Assembly: GCF_900112415.1 (NCBI RefSeq)
Contig: NZ_FOLV01000001.1
Coordinates: 1-64,000, forward strand
Source of the DNA: Bacillus sp. 491mf
Lineage (GTDB): Bacteria; Bacillota; Bacilli; Bacillales; Bacillaceae_G
Reading direction: 5' to 3'
Length of the DNA: 64,000 nt
In this document: piece after piece, positions 62,881-64,000 of the stretch
How positions within the stretch are numbered: the first letter of the stretch is position 1
Layout of the letters: every line of letters starts with the position of its first letter
Notes under the pieces: model-generated
Database searches by the model: none
The model's input: only the letters and a program-made list of their open reading frames with translations
What the model was told of the DNA's origin: nothing
Position numbers and translations under genes: made by a program

Positions 62881-63444
62881 ATGAGAAGACGGGTTATTTT
62901 GGTGACAGACGGAGATGAATATGCGCAGCGAACAATCGAGTTACTGGCAAAGGAGTTTGGTGGACGATGCATTTCGGCATCGCAAAGTAATCCAACGAAA
63001 TTAACAGGGAGAAAGATTGTTGAGCTTATCATGCAAACACCACATGACCCTGTTTTTGTTATGTTTGATGATAGTGGATATATTGGGGAAGGATCAGGAG
63101 AAAAAGCGTTAAAATATGTGGCGACGAATAAACAAATTGATGTACTTGGCGTGTTAGCGGTTGCTTCGAATACGCATCATTGGGAATGGGCACGCGTGGA
63201 TGTGAGTGTTGATCGAGAAGGACGATTAACTGAGTATGGCGTTGATAAATTTGGATTGGCAGATATTGAAATTGGAAGAATTAACGGTGATACCGTTTAC
63301 TGTTTAGATGAACTACATGTTCCTATTATTGTTGGAATCGGTGATATTGGGAAAATGTACGGCAATGATGATTGGAAACGTGGGTCACCAATTACAAAAC
63401 AAGCAATTCAATTAATTTTAGAAAGGAGTGGGTTTTATGACTAA
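62881..63444 (+). CDS. spoVAEa: Stage V sporulation protein AEa
   Basis: SpoVAEa, 187 residues, is a soluble protein of the spore DPA channel operon. It begins [18 protein letters not shown], and has [15 protein letters not shown] near 67-81 and [12 protein letters not shown] near 103. The molecular function is not known. The stop overlaps spoVAF by eight bases. Confidence 0.9.
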   Translation: MRRRVILVTDGDEYAQRTIELLAKEFGGRCISASQSNPTKLTGRKIVELIMQTPHDPVFVMFDDSGYIGEGSGEKALKYVATNKQIDVLGVLAVASNTHHWEWARVDVSVDREGRLTEYGVDKFGLADIEIGRINGDTVYCLDELHVPIIVGIGDIGKMYGNDDWKRGSPITKQAIQLILERSGFYD

Positions 63445-64000
63445 CACAAAAAAGATTAATATACCAATTTCTTCATTTTTAAGTGACAATGAAAATTATT
63501 TGAAGCAAACAGTTGGACTTGGCGTTACCTTTGATGTGGGAATTCGTAAATTTCAAATTTTAGATAAAGAAATTGGTGTTTTGTTTGTAAATGGTTTATG
63601 TGATACAAACTATATCATACACATTCTCGAAGAGGCTGTTGATACGAATGAAATACAAAGGTACGGAGAAGGTACAGTAAAGTTATTAGAAAATCGTCTG
63701 ATTCATCAGCAAGTAAGTAAAGTAAAGACGATGGATGATGTCATATTGCAAGTTTTATCAGGATTAATCGTTATTTTTGTTGAGGGAGAAACAGAAGCGT
63801 TTGTAATCGATGTTCGTAGTTATCCAGGACGAACTCCGACAGAGCCGGATACGGAGAAAGTTGTTAGAGGTGCGCGCGATGGATTTGTTGAAAATATTAT
63901 TGTAAACACAGCTCTTATTCGGAGACGTATTCGTGATCCTCGTTTGCGACATGAAATTATCCGGGTAGGAGAGCGGTCACACACAGATCTTTGTATCGCA
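63437..64000 (+). CDS. spoVAF: Stage V sporulation protein AF, 5' part
   Basis: The first 188 codons of SpoVAF, a relative of the GerA-family A-subunits of spore germination receptors; the gene continues past the window. It begins [15 protein letters not shown], with a soluble N-terminal domain. The GerA-family block near 134-175 contains [17 protein letters not shown], followed by RRRIRD. The ATG has GAAAGGAG upstream. In B. subtilis the spoVAF product supports germination. Confidence 0.92.
   Translation, partial: MTNTKKINIPISSFLSDNENYLKQTVGLGVTFDVGIRKFQILDKEIGVLFVNGLCDTNYIIHILEEAVDTNEIQRYGEGTVKLLENRLIHQQVSKVKTMDDVILQVLSGLIVIFVEGETEAFVIDVRSYPGRTPTEPDTEKVVRGARDGFVENIIVNTALIRRRIRDPRLRHEIIRVGERSHTDLCIA

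Noticed and set aside
1-64000. CRISPR arrays, tRNA/rRNA genes, prophage, IS transposases, antiphage systems
   Set aside because: None was seen on reading both strands; the dispersed repeats are not regularly spaced and have no cas genes near.

Overview
The window is chromosomal DNA of a low-GC, endospore-forming Firmicute, almost certainly a member of the Bacillus cereus group. The grounds are the spoIIA, spoVA, spoIIM, dacF and mciZ genes in Bacillus order, a bioADFHCB biotin operon instead of the B. subtilis bioWAFDBI type, an LPXTG-anchored nucleotidase, and many short interspersed repeats of the kind described for this group (bcr elements). From memory the proteins look somewhat diverged from B. 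anthracis/B. cereus sensu stricto (for example BioB), but the species cannot be fixed from this sequence alone. No phage, plasmid, insertion sequence with a transposase, rRNA, tRNA or CRISPR array was seen.

Layout. 1-2.7 kb: yqjP-yqjQ and, on the minus strand, a lipoprotein and yqzH. 2.8-8.1 kb: the arginine operon argCJBDF with a strong promoter and a candidate AhrC box. 8.2-10.7 kb: a DUF2062 membrane protein, a tiny gene that starts inside a terminator hairpin, a MarR regulator and a GDSL lipase. 10.7-13.2 kb: a wall-anchored 2',3'-cyclic nucleotide phosphodiesterase/3'-nucleotidase behind a four-repeat PHO-box-like array and an unidentified structured leader. 13.5-20.2 kb: the biotin operon under a BirA-type operator, flanked by two related small secreted proteins. 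20.3-24.5 kb: the minus-strand riboflavin operon ribD-ribE-ribBA-ribH behind an FMN riboswitch. 24.6-34 kb: fluoride exporter pair, CDGSH protein, small lipoprotein, alpha/beta hydrolases, a CPA2 antiporter, an orphan LacI regulator, an HTH-RHH protein and a second, soluble 5'-nucleotidase. 34-42.2 kb: yqkE, GrpB-like protein, quinone reductase, two aldo/keto reductases, mciZ, nudF, a GNAT acetyltransferase, spoIIM, fur, yqzK, xerD. 42.3-51.7 kb: a two-domain YtkA-like lipoprotein, a repeat-packed intergenic region, the nucleoside catabolic operon deoB-punA-pdp, corA, an NCS2 purine permease, a SIMPL protein and a MarR regulator. 51.7-56.5 kb: a YtrA-type GntR repressor, an ABC ATPase and three paralogous permeases. 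56.6-64 kb: dacF, spoIIAA-spoIIAB-sigF and spoVAA-AB-AC-AD-AEb-AEa-AF (last gene cut by the window edge).

How it works together. Much of the window is vitamin, amino-acid and nucleotide supply, with classical control visible in the DNA: AhrC box, BirA box, FMN riboswitch, PHO-box-like repeats and a Fur-like box. The two secreted nucleotidases, deoB-punA-pdp and the purine permease suggest extracellular nucleotide scavenging feeding internal nucleoside catabolism. The last 8 kb is the forespore programme: sigma-F and its regulators, then the spoVA channel for dipicolinic acid; sites resembling sigma-F, sigma-G, sigma-H and sigma-E promoters can be read in front of dacF, spoVAA, spoIIAA and mciZ.

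The least explained features are the structured leader and repeat motifs at 10.73-10.95 kb, a 195-bp MITE-like element with 11-bp terminal inverted repeats and a 9-bp flanking duplication at 43.17-43.37 kb, a second repeat family whose hairpin stems differ in sequence but keep their positions, and the terminator/start-codon overlap at 8.78-8.83 kb. All promoter and operator calls are by eye.
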